From positions 124,001 to 188,000 of the forward strand of contig CBDCYD010000007.1 of assembly GCA_965224045.1 (NCBI GenBank): a DNA stretch of 64,000 nucleotides. Direction: 5' to 3'. Below, one piece after another: positions 23,822 to 34,088 of this stretch. The position numbers and the translations under genes were made by a program. The stretch's first letter is position 1. Every line of letters starts with the position of its first letter. Under the pieces are notes generated by a model, which did not search any database, was not told the origin of the DNA, and was given only the letters and a program-made list of their open reading frames with translations. Source of the DNA: Tectiglobus sp965224045. Lineage in GTDB: Bacteria; Pseudomonadota; Alphaproteobacteria; Rhizobiales; Hyphomicrobiaceae.

Positions 23822-25936
23822 TCACGCCGCACGGAAAAGGCGCACGGCTTCGTCGCATTCGAAAAGGTAAAGCAGTGTGCGCAGTGCCTGCCCGCGGTCG
23901 CTGACGAGATCGGGATCGCTATCGAGCAGGGCCTGCGCATTGTGACGTGCCAATGCCAACAGGTCTTCGAAACCCGGAACGTCGGCCACCCGAAACTCCG
24001 GCATGCCGGACTGGCGCGCGCCGAGCACTTCACCGCCACCGCGCAATTCGAGGTCCTTTTCTGCAATTAGAAAGCCGTCTTCGGTTTCACGCATCATGGT
24101 TAGTCGCGCCTCAGCTGCTTCGCCGAGAGGTCCCTTGTAGAGCAGCACGCAAAAAGACTGCCGCGACCCACGCCCGACCCGGCCGCGCAACTGATGCAGC
24201 TGCGCCAACCCGAACCGTTCGGCATGCTCGATAACCATGATCGATGCGTTCGGCACGTTGACACCGACCTCTATCACGGTGGTCGAGACGAGGATCTTCA
24301 GGCGGCCCTCCGCAAAGGCCGCCATCGTCGCATCCTTATCCGCCGCCGCCATCGCGCCGTGCAGCAGTCCGACTTCGCTTCCGAAGACCTGCGCCAGATG
24401 CGCCCGCCGCTCCTCGGCAGCGGATAACTCGGACACCGCTGAACTCTCGATCAGGGGACAGACCCAATAGACCTGCGCGCCATCCTCCACTGCCCGGCGT
24501 AGGCCATCGACGATTTCCTCGAGCCGCTCCAACGAGGCCAGTGTTGTCCTCACCGGCTTTCGCCCGGCGGGTTTCTCCGTCAGTTTCGAGACTTCGAGAT
24601 CACCGTAATGGGTCATCAGCAGCGTGCGCGGAATGGGCGTCGCCGTCATCGCCAGCACGTTGGCACCCCCATCGCGGCCCTTGGCCTGCAACGCGAGCCG
24701 TTGATGCACGCCGAAGCGGTGCTGCTCGTCGATGACGGCGAGAGCAAGATCCCTGAATTCGACCTCAGGTTGGAACAGGGCATGTGTCCCGATAAGGATA
24801 TCCGTCTCTCCGCTTCCGACCCGCGCAAGGATCTCGTTGCGGGCCGTCCCTTTTTCCCGTCCTGTCAGAATATCCCAGGTCAAGTCTGCTGCCGCCGCCA
24901 GCGGCGCGATGGTGTCGGCGTGTTGGCGCGCAAGCACTTCTGTCGGAGCCATCAATGCCGCCTGCGCATCAACTTCCTTGGCGATCGCCATACTCATCAA
25001 TGCAACGACCGTCTTTCCGGACCCAACGTCGCCCTGGAGGAGACGCAGCATACGACTTGGAGCCGCAAGGTCGCGGGCGATGTCTTCCAAGGCGAGGACT
25101 TGCGACCTGGTCATTTTGAAGGGCAAGGCCGCTTTGATACGGTCGCGAACACTGCCGTTACCGGCAATGGCCCGCCCGCGCTGCTGCTTATTGCTTCGCC
25201 GCACCAGCGCTAATGCCAGTTGCCCGGCAAGCAGCTCATCAAAGGCAAGCCGCATCCGTGGCGGCGCACCGGCTGAAACGTCGGCAGGATCATCCGGTTG
25301 ATGAATACGGCGCAAAGCGTCACGTAACGACGGCCAGCCCTGATTGTCGCGCAAATTGCCATCGAGCCATTCGGGCATCTCCGGAACGAGATCCAATGCC
25401 TGTCGACTGATTTTGCCGAGCACCTTGGCCGAAAGTCCGGCGGTCAGTGGATAGACGGGCTCTAGCATTGGCAGTTCATCACGTGCTTCCGGCGCGACGA
25501 TATAGTCGGGATGCGGCATTTGCAGTTGATCGCCGTAGCGCTCGATGCGGCCGGAAACGAAGCGGATTTCTCCGACAGGGAGCTGTCGCTCGATGAAGCT
25601 GCGTTCCGCGTGGAAAAACACAAGATCAAGGCGCGCACTGTCGTCCTCGCACGCAACTTTGTACGGCGCCTTGCGGTTGCCGCGCGGTGGTGCGCGATGC
25701 TTCAGGACGCGCACCTCGAAGGTCGCTATGGTTCCCGGCACCGCCTCTGCAAGAAGCGGCTGCGACCGCCGATCCACGACGCCTGTCGGCATATGCCAGG
25801 CAAGGTCGGCGACGCGCGGCTCGACAACCCCAGGCGGCAGGTCGAGCGCTTTTTTCAGCAACGTGAGCAGGCGAGGGCCGACGCCCTTGAGCGTTTGTGC
25901 CGAAGCAAATAGCGGGTTGAGTAGACTTGGACGCAT
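23822..25936 (-). CDS. recG: ATP-dependent DNA helicase RecG
   Basis: The 704-residue protein has the wedge OB-fold domain in the first third and a superfamily 2 helicase core with Walker A GDVGSGKTVVA, the DExH-like box IDEQHRFGVHQR, and motif III MTATPIPRTL. QLHQLRGRVGRG is motif VI. RecG unwinds forks and Holliday junctions in repair and restart. ATG 25936 gives the usual MRPSLLNPLFASAQTLKGVGPR start; the frame extends far upstream without a site. It is divergent from sdhE and convergent with the SPOR gene across 26 bases. Confidence 0.97.
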   Translation of the reverse strand: MRPSLLNPLFASAQTLKGVGPRLLTLLKKALDLPPGVVEPRVADLAWHMPTGVVDRRSQPLLAEAVPGTIATFEVRVLKHRAPPRGNRKAPYKVACEDDSARLDLVFFHAERSFIERQLPVGEIRFVSGRIERYGDQLQMPHPDYIVAPEARDELPMLEPVYPLTAGLSAKVLGKISRQALDLVPEMPEWLDGNLRDNQGWPSLRDALRRIHQPDDPADVSAGAPPRMRLAFDELLAGQLALALVRRSNKQQRGRAIAGNGSVRDRIKAALPFKMTRSQVLALEDIARDLAAPSRMLRLLQGDVGSGKTVVALMSMAIAKEVDAQAALMAPTEVLARQHADTIAPLAAAADLTWDILTGREKGTARNEILARVGSGETDILIGTHALFQPEVEFRDLALAVIDEQHRFGVHQRLALQAKGRDGGANVLAMTATPIPRTLLMTHYGDLEVSKLTEKPAGRKPVRTTLASLERLEEIVDGLRRAVEDGAQVYWVCPLIESSAVSELSAAEERRAHLAQVFGSEVGLLHGAMAAADKDATMAAFAEGRLKILVSTTVIEVGVNVPNASIMVIEHAERFGLAQLHQLRGRVGRGSRQSFCVLLYKGPLGEAAEARLTMMRETEDGFLIAEKDLELRGGGEVLGARQSGMPEFRVADVPGFEDLLALARHNAQALLDSDPDLVSDRGQALRTLLYLFECDEAVRLFRAA

Positions 25937-26119
25937 CGCAACCTGCGCTGATTGTCCGATACCCGGCCCGGCAACCTGGTCACCTGCGGGCTCTTGGCTT
26001 GCACCTTTGCGCCCGTTATACACCCTGTCTCGCGTTTCGCGACCGGTCGATGTGGACGGACGCCCAGGGTGTCCGCGCAAACGACGAAGACCACAGCACA
26101 ATCGCGTGCGCAAGAACGG

Positions 26120-26401
26120 ATGGATGACATGTCGGAAAGTTTGGACGTGCGCCGCCGCCGCGCGGTATTTCGCGCCAATCATCGCGGAACCAAGGAAATG
26201 GACTGGATGCTTGGACGGTTCGCCGACCGCGTGATCTCGACGATGGAGGACCCTAAGCTCGCTGATTTCGAACTGCTGCTGACCGTTGCCGACCCCGAGA
26301 TCCATGCCTGGCTGATGGACCCTGCCACGTGCAACCATTCCCGCTACCACGGTTTGGTGGGCGAAATCCGCGCTTTCCACAATCTTGGCGACGTTGTCTG
26401 A
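26120..26401 (+). CDS. sdhE: Succinate dehydrogenase flavinylation factor SdhE
   Basis: The protein is 93 residues from ATG 26120, or 90 from the in-frame ATG 26129. It carries the SdhE signature RGTKEMDWMLGRF (about 22-34), a short form of the RGxxExD motif needed for covalent FAD attachment to the SdhA flavoprotein. A five-helix bundle of this size is normal. It lies between recG (divergent) and mfd, 31 bases before the latter on the same strand, an arrangement common in this group of alphaproteobacteria. Succinate dehydrogenase itself is not in the window. Confidence 0.92.
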   Translation: MDDMSESLDVRRRRAVFRANHRGTKEMDWMLGRFADRVISTMEDPKLADFELLLTVADPEIHAWLMDPATCNHSRYHGLVGEIRAFHNLGDVV

Positions 26402-26432
26402 CGCGGCCCTGCAACACGGATAATCTCCCATT

Positions 26433-29400
26433 ATGAGCCTCGCCGAAATAACGTCACCCGATGCCGTGCGCGACATTCAGTTGACACGCGCGCCTGAGGG
26501 ATATGATGCGCTTGCGCTGGCCCAGATCCTGCGCGATGCAAAACATGGTGAGCGGCCAGCGGCACTCATTCACGTCGCCCGCGATGACCGCCGTCTCGAC
26601 AGCCTTGAAAAAGCCCTGGCGTTCTTTGCGCCCAAGACCCGGGTTGTCGTGCTTCCGGCCTGGGATACCGTACCCTACGATCGCATAGGCCCGGATGCTG
26701 ATATCGTCGCCAGGCGGATGACGGCATTTGCCCGCCTCGCGCTCGCTGCCGGCAAGGAACCGATGATCGTCCTGACGACCGTCAACGGAATTTTGCAGCG
26801 AATTCCGCCACGCCAGTTTATCCGCCAGGCCATGCGCCAAGTGGCGCCGGGCCAGCGCATCGACATGAACCGCCTCATTGGCCGCCTGCAACTTGGCGGC
26901 TATGTGCGCACCGGCACGGTGATGGAGCCCGGTGAATTTGCCGTCCGCGGCGGCATCCTCGATCTCTTCCCGCCGGGCCGTGCCAACCCGGTGCGTCTCG
27001 ATTTTTTCGGCGACACGCTGGAAAGCATCAAAGCCTTCGATGCCCGTACCCAGCGCTCAAGTCGTATCGTCCGGAAGTTGCTGCTGCTGCCGATCAGCGA
27101 GCTGCCCCACGACGAAGCGACCATCAAGCGCTTTCGCCAAAAATATGTCGAGCTGTTCGGCGGTGCGACTGGCGAGGACCCGCTCTACGAGGCGGTGAGC
27201 GCCGGCCAGCGCTATCCCGGCATGGAACATTGGCTGCCGCTCTTCCACGAGGGCATGGAGACGTTGTTCGACTATGTCGCCGGCGCCAACATCACGTTCG
27301 ACCACTTGGCCGACGATGCCGTGCGCCAACGCTTCGAACAGATCGGCGAGCATTACGAGGCACGCGTCGATTCGCTCGAAACCAGCACCTTTGGCGCACC
27401 GCCCTATAAACCGATCCCACCGCAGATCATGTTTTTCGATGGTCGCGAATGGGCCGACGTTCTGGCCGAACGCCAGGTCGGCCGCTTCAACCCGTTCGAC
27501 CACCCGGAGCCGGCCGCAACGCGCGACTTTGCTACGCTGGTCGGGCGCACATTCGCACCCGAGCGCCAGGCGCCTGACGGTGATCTGTTCGGTGCCGTCG
27601 TAGGCCACCTCAAGGCCCAGATCGCGAAGCACAAGCGGACGCTGGTCGCTGCCTGGACGACCGGATCGCGCGAGCGCCTGATCCGGCTGATCAGTGAACG
27701 CGGCCTCGAAAAAGTTCGCGCCGTTGAAACGTTTCACGAGGCGCTCGCCCTGCCTGGGGATACGGTCGGCGTTTGCCAACTCGCGATCGAGCGCGGCTTC
27801 GAGGCCCCCGAGCTGTGCGTCGTTGCCGAACAGGACATTCTCGGCGACCGCCTGGTGCGGTCGCGCAAACGCACACGCAATGCGACGGACGTCATAACCG
27901 AGGCGACGGCGATGGCGCTGGGTGACCTCGTCGTCCACGCGGATCATGGTATCGGCCGGTTTGACGGCCTGCGCACGGTCACGGCGCTCGGTGCGGCCCA
28001 TGACTGCATCGAAATCGCCTATGCTGGCGGTGACAAGCTGTTTCTGCCCGTCGAAAACATCGAACTGCTCTCACGCTACGGTTCCGATGCACAAGGCGTT
28101 CAGCTCGACAAGCTGGGCGGTGCCGGCTGGCAATCGCGCAAGGCGCGCCTCAAGCAGCGTCTCCTCGAAATGGCAGCCGAGCTGATCAAGGTCGCAGCTA
28201 AGCGCCAAATCCGCGAAGCCCCGGTTCTTGTCCCACCGGCCGGCGCCTATGACGAGTTCGTTGCGCGCTTTCCTTTCGAAGAAACCGACGACCAGCATGC
28301 AAGCATCGACGCCGTCAACGATGACCTCGCCGCCGGCAAGCCTATGGACCGGCTGATCTGCGGCGACGTCGGTTTCGGCAAGACCGAAGTGGCATTGAGA
28401 GCCGCCTTCATCACCGCCATGAGTGGGCTGCAGGTTGCAGTCGTGGTTCCGACCACATTGCTTGCACGCCAGCACTACGCGACCTTTCGCGAGCGCTTTG
28501 CGGGGTATCCCATCAAGGTCGCGCATGCCTCGCGCCTTGTTGGCAGCAAGCAACTCGGCGAGGCCAAGAAGGGCATTGCTGAAGGCACGGTCGACATCAT
28601 CATTGGCACACATGCCCTGCTCGGCAAATCCATCAAGTTCTCGCATCTGGGCCTGCTGGTCATCGATGAAGAACAGCACTTCGGCGTCGCCCATAAAGAA
28701 CGTTTGAAACAGCTGCGCGAGGACGTTCACGTACTGACGTTGTCGGCAACCCCGATCCCGCGCACCCTGCAGCTGGCGCTGTCTGGCGTACGTGAGCTCT
28801 CCCTGATCACCACGCCGCCCGTTGACCGGCTTGCCGTGCGCACGTTCATTTCCCCGTTCGATCCCGTCATCCTGCGCGATGCCCTGCGTCGCGAACGCTA
28901 CCGCGGTGGTCAGACCTTCTACGTTGTCCCGCGCATTGCCGACCTCGATGAGGTCGCTGAATTCCTCGAGGAATATGTGCCGGAACTTCGCGTCGCGCGC
29001 GCACACGGCCAGCTGCCACCGAGCGAGATCGAGCGCATCATGACGGCGTTCTACGATGGAGAATTCGACATCCTACTGTCGACGGCCATCGTCGAGTCCG
29101 GCCTCGATGTTCCTAACGCCAACACCATGGTCGTCCACCGTGCCGATATGTTCGGCCTCGCCCAGCTATATCAGTTGAGAGGTCGCGTCGGGCGTTCGAA
29201 AACCCGCGCCTACGCTTACTTCACGACGCCGCCCGGCAAGAGACTCACGGAGCCTGCAAAAAAGCGCCTCAAGGTTCTCCACTCGCTCGACACGCTGGGT
29301 GCAGGGTTCTCGCTCGCCAGCCACGATCTCGATATTCGCGGCGGCGGCAATCTGCTGGGCGAGGAACAATCGGGCCATATTAAAGAGGTTGGGTTCGAGC

Positions 29401-29942
29401 TTTACCAGTCGATGCTCGAAGAGGCCATTTTGGCATTGAAAGGGGGCACTGATGGTGCTGCAGACGACCAGTGGTCGCCGCAGATTTCACTCGGAACGGC
29501 AACGCTCATTCCTGAACACTACGTCGCCGATCTGCAGACTCGCCTCGGCCTGTATCGCCGTCTCTCCGGCCTCGAGACCCGCCCGCAGATCGACGAGTTC
29601 GGCGAGGAACTGGCCGACCGTTTCGGAACCCTGCCGGACGAGGTCAAGAGTTTGCTGGACGTAATGGAGATCAAGGGCCTTTGCCGCGCTGCCGGCATTG
29701 CCCAGGTCGACGCCGGCCCCAAGGGCGCTGCCATTCGTTTCCGTGGTGATACCTTTGCAAATCCCGAAGGTTTGATCCGCTTCATTCAGCTCCGGGGCGC
29801 CCGGGTCAAGATGCAACCCGACCACAAGCTGGTCTGTACGGGCGACTGGGACGACGATGCAAGCCGGGTCAACGGCGTGCGCGATACTGTCCGGGAACTT
29901 GCAAAGCTTGCCGAGCGCCAGGCAGACCGCGCCGCGACCTGA
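26433..29942 (+). CDS. mfd: Transcription-repair coupling factor Mfd
   Basis: The 1169-residue protein shows the UvrB-homology N-terminal region (FAVRGGILDLFPPG), the CarD-like RNA polymerase interaction domain (LGDLVVHADHGIGRFDGL), and the translocase motor with Walker A GDVGFGKTEVALRAA, the box IDEEQHFGVAHKE, and QLRGRVGRSKTRAYAY. The C-terminal TRCF domain closes it. Mfd removes RNA polymerase stalled at damage and recruits UvrA. The length is normal for the family. It ends 20 bases from the convergent FkbM gene. Confidence 0.98.
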   Translation: MSLAEITSPDAVRDIQLTRAPEGYDALALAQILRDAKHGERPAALIHVARDDRRLDSLEKALAFFAPKTRVVVLPAWDTVPYDRIGPDADIVARRMTAFARLALAAGKEPMIVLTTVNGILQRIPPRQFIRQAMRQVAPGQRIDMNRLIGRLQLGGYVRTGTVMEPGEFAVRGGILDLFPPGRANPVRLDFFGDTLESIKAFDARTQRSSRIVRKLLLLPISELPHDEATIKRFRQKYVELFGGATGEDPLYEAVSAGQRYPGMEHWLPLFHEGMETLFDYVAGANITFDHLADDAVRQRFEQIGEHYEARVDSLETSTFGAPPYKPIPPQIMFFDGREWADVLAERQVGRFNPFDHPEPAATRDFATLVGRTFAPERQAPDGDLFGAVVGHLKAQIAKHKRTLVAAWTTGSRERLIRLISERGLEKVRAVETFHEALALPGDTVGVCQLAIERGFEAPELCVVAEQDILGDRLVRSRKRTRNATDVITEATAMALGDLVVHADHGIGRFDGLRTVTALGAAHDCIEIAYAGGDKLFLPVENIELLSRYGSDAQGVQLDKLGGAGWQSRKARLKQRLLEMAAELIKVAAKRQIREAPVLVPPAGAYDEFVARFPFEETDDQHASIDAVNDDLAAGKPMDRLICGDVGFGKTEVALRAAFITAMSGLQVAVVVPTTLLARQHYATFRERFAGYPIKVAHASRLVGSKQLGEAKKGIAEGTVDIIIGTHALLGKSIKFSHLGLLVIDEEQHFGVAHKERLKQLREDVHVLTLSATPIPRTLQLALSGVRELSLITTPPVDRLAVRTFISPFDPVILRDALRRERYRGGQTFYVVPRIADLDEVAEFLEEYVPELRVARAHGQLPPSEIERIMTAFYDGEFDILLSTAIVESGLDVPNANTMVVHRADMFGLAQLYQLRGRVGRSKTRAYAYFTTPPGKRLTEPAKKRLKVLHSLDTLGAGFSLASHDLDIRGGGNLLGEEQSGHIKEVGFELYQSMLEEAILALKGGTDGAADDQWSPQISLGTATLIPEHYVADLQTRLGLYRRLSGLETRPQIDEFGEELADRFGTLPDEVKSLLDVMEIKGLCRAAGIAQVDAGPKGAAIRFRGDTFANPEGLIRFIQLRGARVKMQPDHKLVCTGDWDDDASRVNGVRDTVRELAKLAERQADRAAT

Positions 29943-29962
29943 GGCAAGGTTTCACGTCGGCC

Positions 29963-30916
29963 CTAATCTGACAGCCGGCATGGCGGAATGAACAACACCA
30001 TGTCCGTTTCCTGCCGTGCAAACAATTCATCCTGCGGGCCGGCCTCGACCAGACGGCATCTGGCCAGATCCTGATGATCCGTGATGAACAATGCCGAATA
30101 TCCCGCATCGAACAGCATGGCCGCGCAGGCTGACCGCGAAATGCCGTCGCGCTGTTTGGCATCCTTGTGCAACTCGAGAAGGATGACCGGCCGGATCTTG
30201 CGCAAGACGCGCTCTGCCCCGCGCAAAACCTTGCCCTCATAGCCGTCGACATCGATCTTGATCAACTCGGGCGCAAGATTGTGATCTTCGCAGAACCGGT
30301 CAAGTGAGGTGACCAGTACGTCTGCATTGAACAATTTCCCGCGTTCACTCGTGCTGCCCTGCAGCGCAAACTTCAGCCGGATCCACCACGGCTCACGATA
30401 TTCGTGTTCGGCCGGCTCATGTTCGAACATCTTGGTGCGCACATACCAGATCCGCTGCTGTCCGACATGCGTATCCGACAGCCCGCACAAATGGCCGGTG
30501 ACCTTTCCGGTCAAATGACGGTCCGCGGCAGTGGTTTCGATGATGTCAACGAGATTGGGCTGCATCTCAAACGCATGCGCCTCGGCGGCGGCCCCGAGAT
30601 GTGAAGCGGCAACAAACGCGAAATGACCGGTCGAGGCCCCGAGGTCGAAAAACACTTTGGGCCGGAACCTGCCGACGAGGAAACTGATCAGCAGTGTGGT
30701 TGTCTCTTCGTAGAAGTCTCGGTTCGAGCGCTTTGACAGTCTGATCTCGAACGGATCCTTTGCGTGTGCGAGCGCTGCGATGACATGCGGCTTGTGCCCA
30801 GGGATTTGCAACCACCGCCGGCCATCTTCACCAGTGACGTTGCTCAGACGGTTCTCTGCCAGGAACTGCATGCCCTCGGACTGAAGCTGCGCCAGACCCG
30901 CATGTGCAATGTCCAT
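29963..30916 (-). CDS. FkbM family methyltransferase
   Basis: The 317-residue protein has the SAM-binding glycine motif FFDLGASTGHFAFV (about 89-102) and LIKIDVDGYEGKVLRGAERVLRKIRPVILLELH, the conserved C-terminal half of FkbM enzymes. These methylate hydroxyl groups on sugars, polyketides or lipids. GAGG nine bases upstream supports ATG 30916; a start 24 codons earlier lacks one. It is convergent with mfd and shows no obvious glycan or secondary metabolite cluster around it, so the acceptor cannot be guessed. Confidence 0.88.
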   Translation of the reverse strand: MDIAHAGLAQLQSEGMQFLAENRLSNVTGEDGRRWLQIPGHKPHVIAALAHAKDPFEIRLSKRSNRDFYEETTTLLISFLVGRFRPKVFFDLGASTGHFAFVAASHLGAAAEAHAFEMQPNLVDIIETTAADRHLTGKVTGHLCGLSDTHVGQQRIWYVRTKMFEHEPAEHEYREPWWIRLKFALQGSTSERGKLFNADVLVTSLDRFCEDHNLAPELIKIDVDGYEGKVLRGAERVLRKIRPVILLELHKDAKQRDGISRSACAAMLFDAGYSALFITDHQDLARCRLVEAGPQDELFARQETDMVLFIPPCRLSD

Positions 30917-31073
30917 GACCGAAACCTCTTTCTTGCCCGGCGACGGTCCGTCCGGACCAGGACGCACAGGCGCGTTGCCAAGGCCCACCCATAATCGAGC
31001 AACGCGCGTCAGTACAACGGCTGCATGACGCAGTCATTCCGCTGAGGACGGTTCGCGATGCCGCCGAGCCTTC

Positions 31074-32864
31074 CTAGGGCTTGAACCACCACGTGTTGAG
31101 ATCGACCCCGAATAACGGCGTGCGCTCAGGAAAGGCAAGCTTGGCGTTGGCCGCAACCCATTGTTTGGGATCGTGAAACAACGGGACCACGAAATCTCCT
31201 GACAGCAATACCCGGTCGAATGCCCTTACCGCCGCCTCGAACGTCTCCCTGTCAACCGCCTCAAGCATGTGCTCGATCATCCGGTCAACGGCGGGGCTCT
31301 TGACGCCGGCATAGTTGAAGCTTCGCGGAACGTCCGCATAGCGGCTGGCCCAGCGGTGGATCTGCTCGTTGCCCGGCGACAGCGACGCCCGGTAGGTCCA
31401 TTGGATCACGTCGAAATCAAACGTTCCGAGCCTTGCCCAGTATTGCGAGTCTTCCATCTGGCGTACTTCTACAGCGATCCCGAGCCGTTTGAGGTTTTCG
31501 CCGTATGCAAGCGCAAGACGCTCCTGTTCCCGCGTCGTGACCAGAAACTCGATTGAGAACGCTCGCCCGCTGTTGACGTCGACCAGCGTTCGGCCTGACA
31601 GTCTGAAACCGGCATCACGCAGAAGGCCGAACGCGGTTTTCAGATTTTGCCGCAGCGCCCGCCGGTCCTTGGCCTCAGGCGGCCGCCATGTGCCGTCCAT
31701 GATTTCAGGCCTGACGGCGTTCGGAAACGGCGCCAGCAATCTCTTTTCCTGCGCGCTTGCAGCGCGCCCTGTCGAAGCAAGGTTCGAGCGGGAAAAGAAG
31801 CTTGCCGAGCGCACGTAGCGTCCGTGAAACATCTGTTCGTTGATGCGCCGCGCATCGAACGCGTACTGAAGCGCGCGCCGCACCTTGGGATTGGCAAACT
31901 TGGCCCGACGCGTATTGAGCACATAACCGGTCATGCCGGCCGGCAGGCCGGTATCGAACGTGTATTTGCGAATGGTACCTGCAGTGATGGCGGGGAAATC
32001 ATAGCTGTCGAGCCAGCGTGCCGGGTCGTACTCGCGGCGGTAGTCGACGGCACCGGTCTTGAACGCCTCGAACAGCGCGGCACCGTTGCGAAAGTAATCG
32101 ATCCTGATTTCACCGAAGTTGAACAGGCCCCTACGCACGGGCAAATCGCGCGCCCAGTAGTCCGGATTGCGCTTGAACGTCACCGCATGACCCGGATCGA
32201 TCCGTGTCATTGTGAACGGTCCGCTGCCGATCGGTGCCTCGAGTGTTGTTTGTTCGAATGTTGCTTCATCGATCCGGTGTTTGGGCAGGATCGGCATCAG
32301 ACCCATAATCAACGGGATCTCCCTGTCGCCGCCCGGTTTGAACGCGAAGCGAATGGCAAGCGGGCCGAGTACGTCCACGCGCTCGACCTTGCTGTAGTGG
32401 CTGCGCATGTAGGGCCGCCCCTTGCTGCGCAGCAACGCGAACGAAAACGCGACGTCTGCCGTTGTCACCGGCTTGCCATCGGAAAACCGAGCATCGGGAT
32501 TGAGGTGAAAAGTGATCCAACTCCGGTCGGATGGCACTTCGATTTCCCGCGCGATCAGGCCGTAGAGTGAAAAGGGTTCGTTGCCGGAGCGCGCGAGCAG
32601 GCTTTCATAGACAAATCCACGAATGTTGGCCGGAGCTACGCCCTTGACGATGAATGGATTGAGATTGTCGAACGTGCCGACCTGGCCCAACGTCAGCTGC
32701 CCACCCTTCGGCGCTGCCGGATTGACATAGGGCAGATGTTGAAAACCTGGGTTCAATTCGGGTTCGCCATGCATCGCGATGCCGTGCAGGCGTTGGCCAC
32801 CGAAGGCCGACGTTGCAATCGTTATCAGAACGCTGGCTACTGCCACAGCAATGCGAATCTTCAT
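31074..32864 (-). CDS. ABC transporter substrate-binding protein, family 5 (YejA-like)
   Basis: The 596-residue protein has a signal peptide (about 1-22) and the SBP_bac_5 fold. HLPYVNPAAPKGGQLTLGQVGTFDNLNPFIVKG at the N-terminus is the hallmark of the YejA group that binds oligopeptides or peptide-nucleotide compounds such as microcin C. RFSDGKPVTTADVAFSF is a general family 5 block. AAGGA eight bases upstream supports ATG 32864. No permease or ATPase gene is next to it: the neighbours are an FkbM methyltransferase and the divergent IalB gene. The partner transporter must be elsewhere. Confidence 0.9.
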   Translation of the reverse strand: MKIRIAVAVASVLITIATSAFGGQRLHGIAMHGEPELNPGFQHLPYVNPAAPKGGQLTLGQVGTFDNLNPFIVKGVAPANIRGFVYESLLARSGNEPFSLYGLIAREIEVPSDRSWITFHLNPDARFSDGKPVTTADVAFSFALLRSKGRPYMRSHYSKVERVDVLGPLAIRFAFKPGGDREIPLIMGLMPILPKHRIDEATFEQTTLEAPIGSGPFTMTRIDPGHAVTFKRNPDYWARDLPVRRGLFNFGEIRIDYFRNGAALFEAFKTGAVDYRREYDPARWLDSYDFPAITAGTIRKYTFDTGLPAGMTGYVLNTRRAKFANPKVRRALQYAFDARRINEQMFHGRYVRSASFFSRSNLASTGRAASAQEKRLLAPFPNAVRPEIMDGTWRPPEAKDRRALRQNLKTAFGLLRDAGFRLSGRTLVDVNSGRAFSIEFLVTTREQERLALAYGENLKRLGIAVEVRQMEDSQYWARLGTFDFDVIQWTYRASLSPGNEQIHRWASRYADVPRSFNYAGVKSPAVDRMIEHMLEAVDRETFEAAVRAFDRVLLSGDFVVPLFHDPKQWVAANAKLAFPERTPLFGVDLNTWWFKP

Positions 32865-33168
32865 GCACCCGATCCTTGTTGGCATCGCAACGTTATCCCC
32901 GACTCTGGCCGACTTAGGGCAGTCGGTGGCCGGTGCATCAAGACGTACCGATAAAACGTGCAAGAATGACGCGTGGCACGACGGCCACGACACCCCTGCA
33001 TACCAAACTTCGTCCTGATTGCCGCGGCCTTAGCCACGGGATTGCCTTAATCCCGCCGTTAGACCGCCCCGGTCGAAAGCGATTGGGACAACAGATCGCT
33101 GTATCTCATATACTGATGAGTGGGGACGGGCGGACATTGGTGCCGCGCCGCAAAAGTCGGAGCAAACT
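32865..33168. other. Divergent intergenic region between the YejA-like and IalB genes
   Basis: The 304 bases contain no supported gene. The only recognisable element is a promoter-like pair near the right end, listed separately. Confidence 0.4.
33085..33114 (+). promoter_or_regulatory. Candidate sigma-70-type promoter for the IalB gene
   Basis: GGGACA (33085-33090, 4 of 6 matches to TTGACA) is followed after 18 bases by TATACT (33109-33114, 5 of 6 matches to TATAAT). The predicted transcript would begin about 45 bases before the ATG at 33169. This is a pattern match only. Confidence 0.4.
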
Positions 33169-33921
33169 ATGACGAATTCGATCGGATGGCACGGTCGCGG
33201 CGTGCGCACTGTCGCGACGGTCCTGACCCTGGCCGTCGGACTGGCCGTGACGGGCGTGGCTCAGGCGCAAAAGCAAACCAAACCCGCGAACAAGAAAGCC
33301 GCGCAGAGCGCATGGGTGAAACTTTGCGAAGCGACCAAACTGCCGAAGGCACAAAAGGGAGATAAGAAGGACAAAATTGTCACCAAGAACATCTGCCTGA
33401 CGCATCATGAACGCCTCGATGGCAATACCGGCATGGTCATCGTCTCGGCCGCCATTCGGCAGGTCGAAGGTCAGAAAAAGCCCAGCCTGATGGTGATGGT
33501 ACCGCTTGGCATGGCAATTCCGGCCGGTGTCAAAGCCGCCGTCTACTCCAAGCAGCAATGGGCTCGCGCGCAGAAGAAAGAGCCTGTCAAAGACAAGGAA
33601 TTGAAACCGGTCGCCCTCAAGTACAGCCTCTGCCATCCGGCCGGTTGCACGGCGGAAATTCCCGTGCCCGATGGATTGATCGACAGCATGAAGACCGGCG
33701 GCGGCCTGATGATTTTGGCTTTGAATTCCGCCGGACGTCCCGTTGCCTTTCCGGTTCCGCTGGTCGGCTTCTCGCAAGCCCATGACGGCAAGCCCGTAGA
33801 CAACAAGGCCTATAGCGCAGCGCGTGCAAGGCTGATGGGACAGATTCGCGAGCGCCTCAAGCAGCGTATCGCCAAGCGCGCCACCGATGGTCGTCTGCCG
33901 GAGCCGAAAAAGAATAACTGA
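33169..33921 (+). CDS. Invasion-associated locus B (IalB) family protein
   Basis: The 250-residue protein has a signal peptide (about 1-33, ending AVTGVAQAQ) and the IalB domain. VKLCEAT, KNICLTHHERLD and YSLCHPAGCTAEIP give the conserved cysteines, which likely form disulphides in the periplasm. A basic C-terminal tail (ARLMGQIRERLKQRIAKRA) follows. The family was named from Bartonella but is widespread in free-living alphaproteobacteria, where the role is unclear. GGAGC precedes ATG 33169. A clear intrinsic terminator follows 24 bases after the stop. Confidence 0.9.
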   Translation: MTNSIGWHGRGVRTVATVLTLAVGLAVTGVAQAQKQTKPANKKAAQSAWVKLCEATKLPKAQKGDKKDKIVTKNICLTHHERLDGNTGMVIVSAAIRQVEGQKKPSLMVMVPLGMAIPAGVKAAVYSKQQWARAQKKEPVKDKELKPVALKYSLCHPAGCTAEIPVPDGLIDSMKTGGGLMILALNSAGRPVAFPVPLVGFSQAHDGKPVDNKAYSAARARLMGQIRERLKQRIAKRATDGRLPEPKKNN

Positions 33922-33945
33922 CCGCTCGCCATCACAAAGAATTGC

Positions 33946-33977
33946 AAAGCGCGGAGCAAATATTCCGCGCTTTTTTT
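33946..33977 (+). terminator. Intrinsic terminator of the IalB gene
   Basis: AAAGCGCGGA (33946-33955) pairs with TCCGCGCTTT (33964-33973), and the 3' arm runs into seven consecutive T (33971-33977). It is the strongest intrinsic terminator in the window. Confidence 0.88.
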
Positions 33978-34088
33978 GCATCGTTCGGCGCAATTGCTTG
34001 AGGACGGCGACCATCAACAACGGTTGATCCGGCGTATTCCGACAGCCGTAATGATGCAACTGCAACTTAAGCCGGTTGCCGGTTCCGG

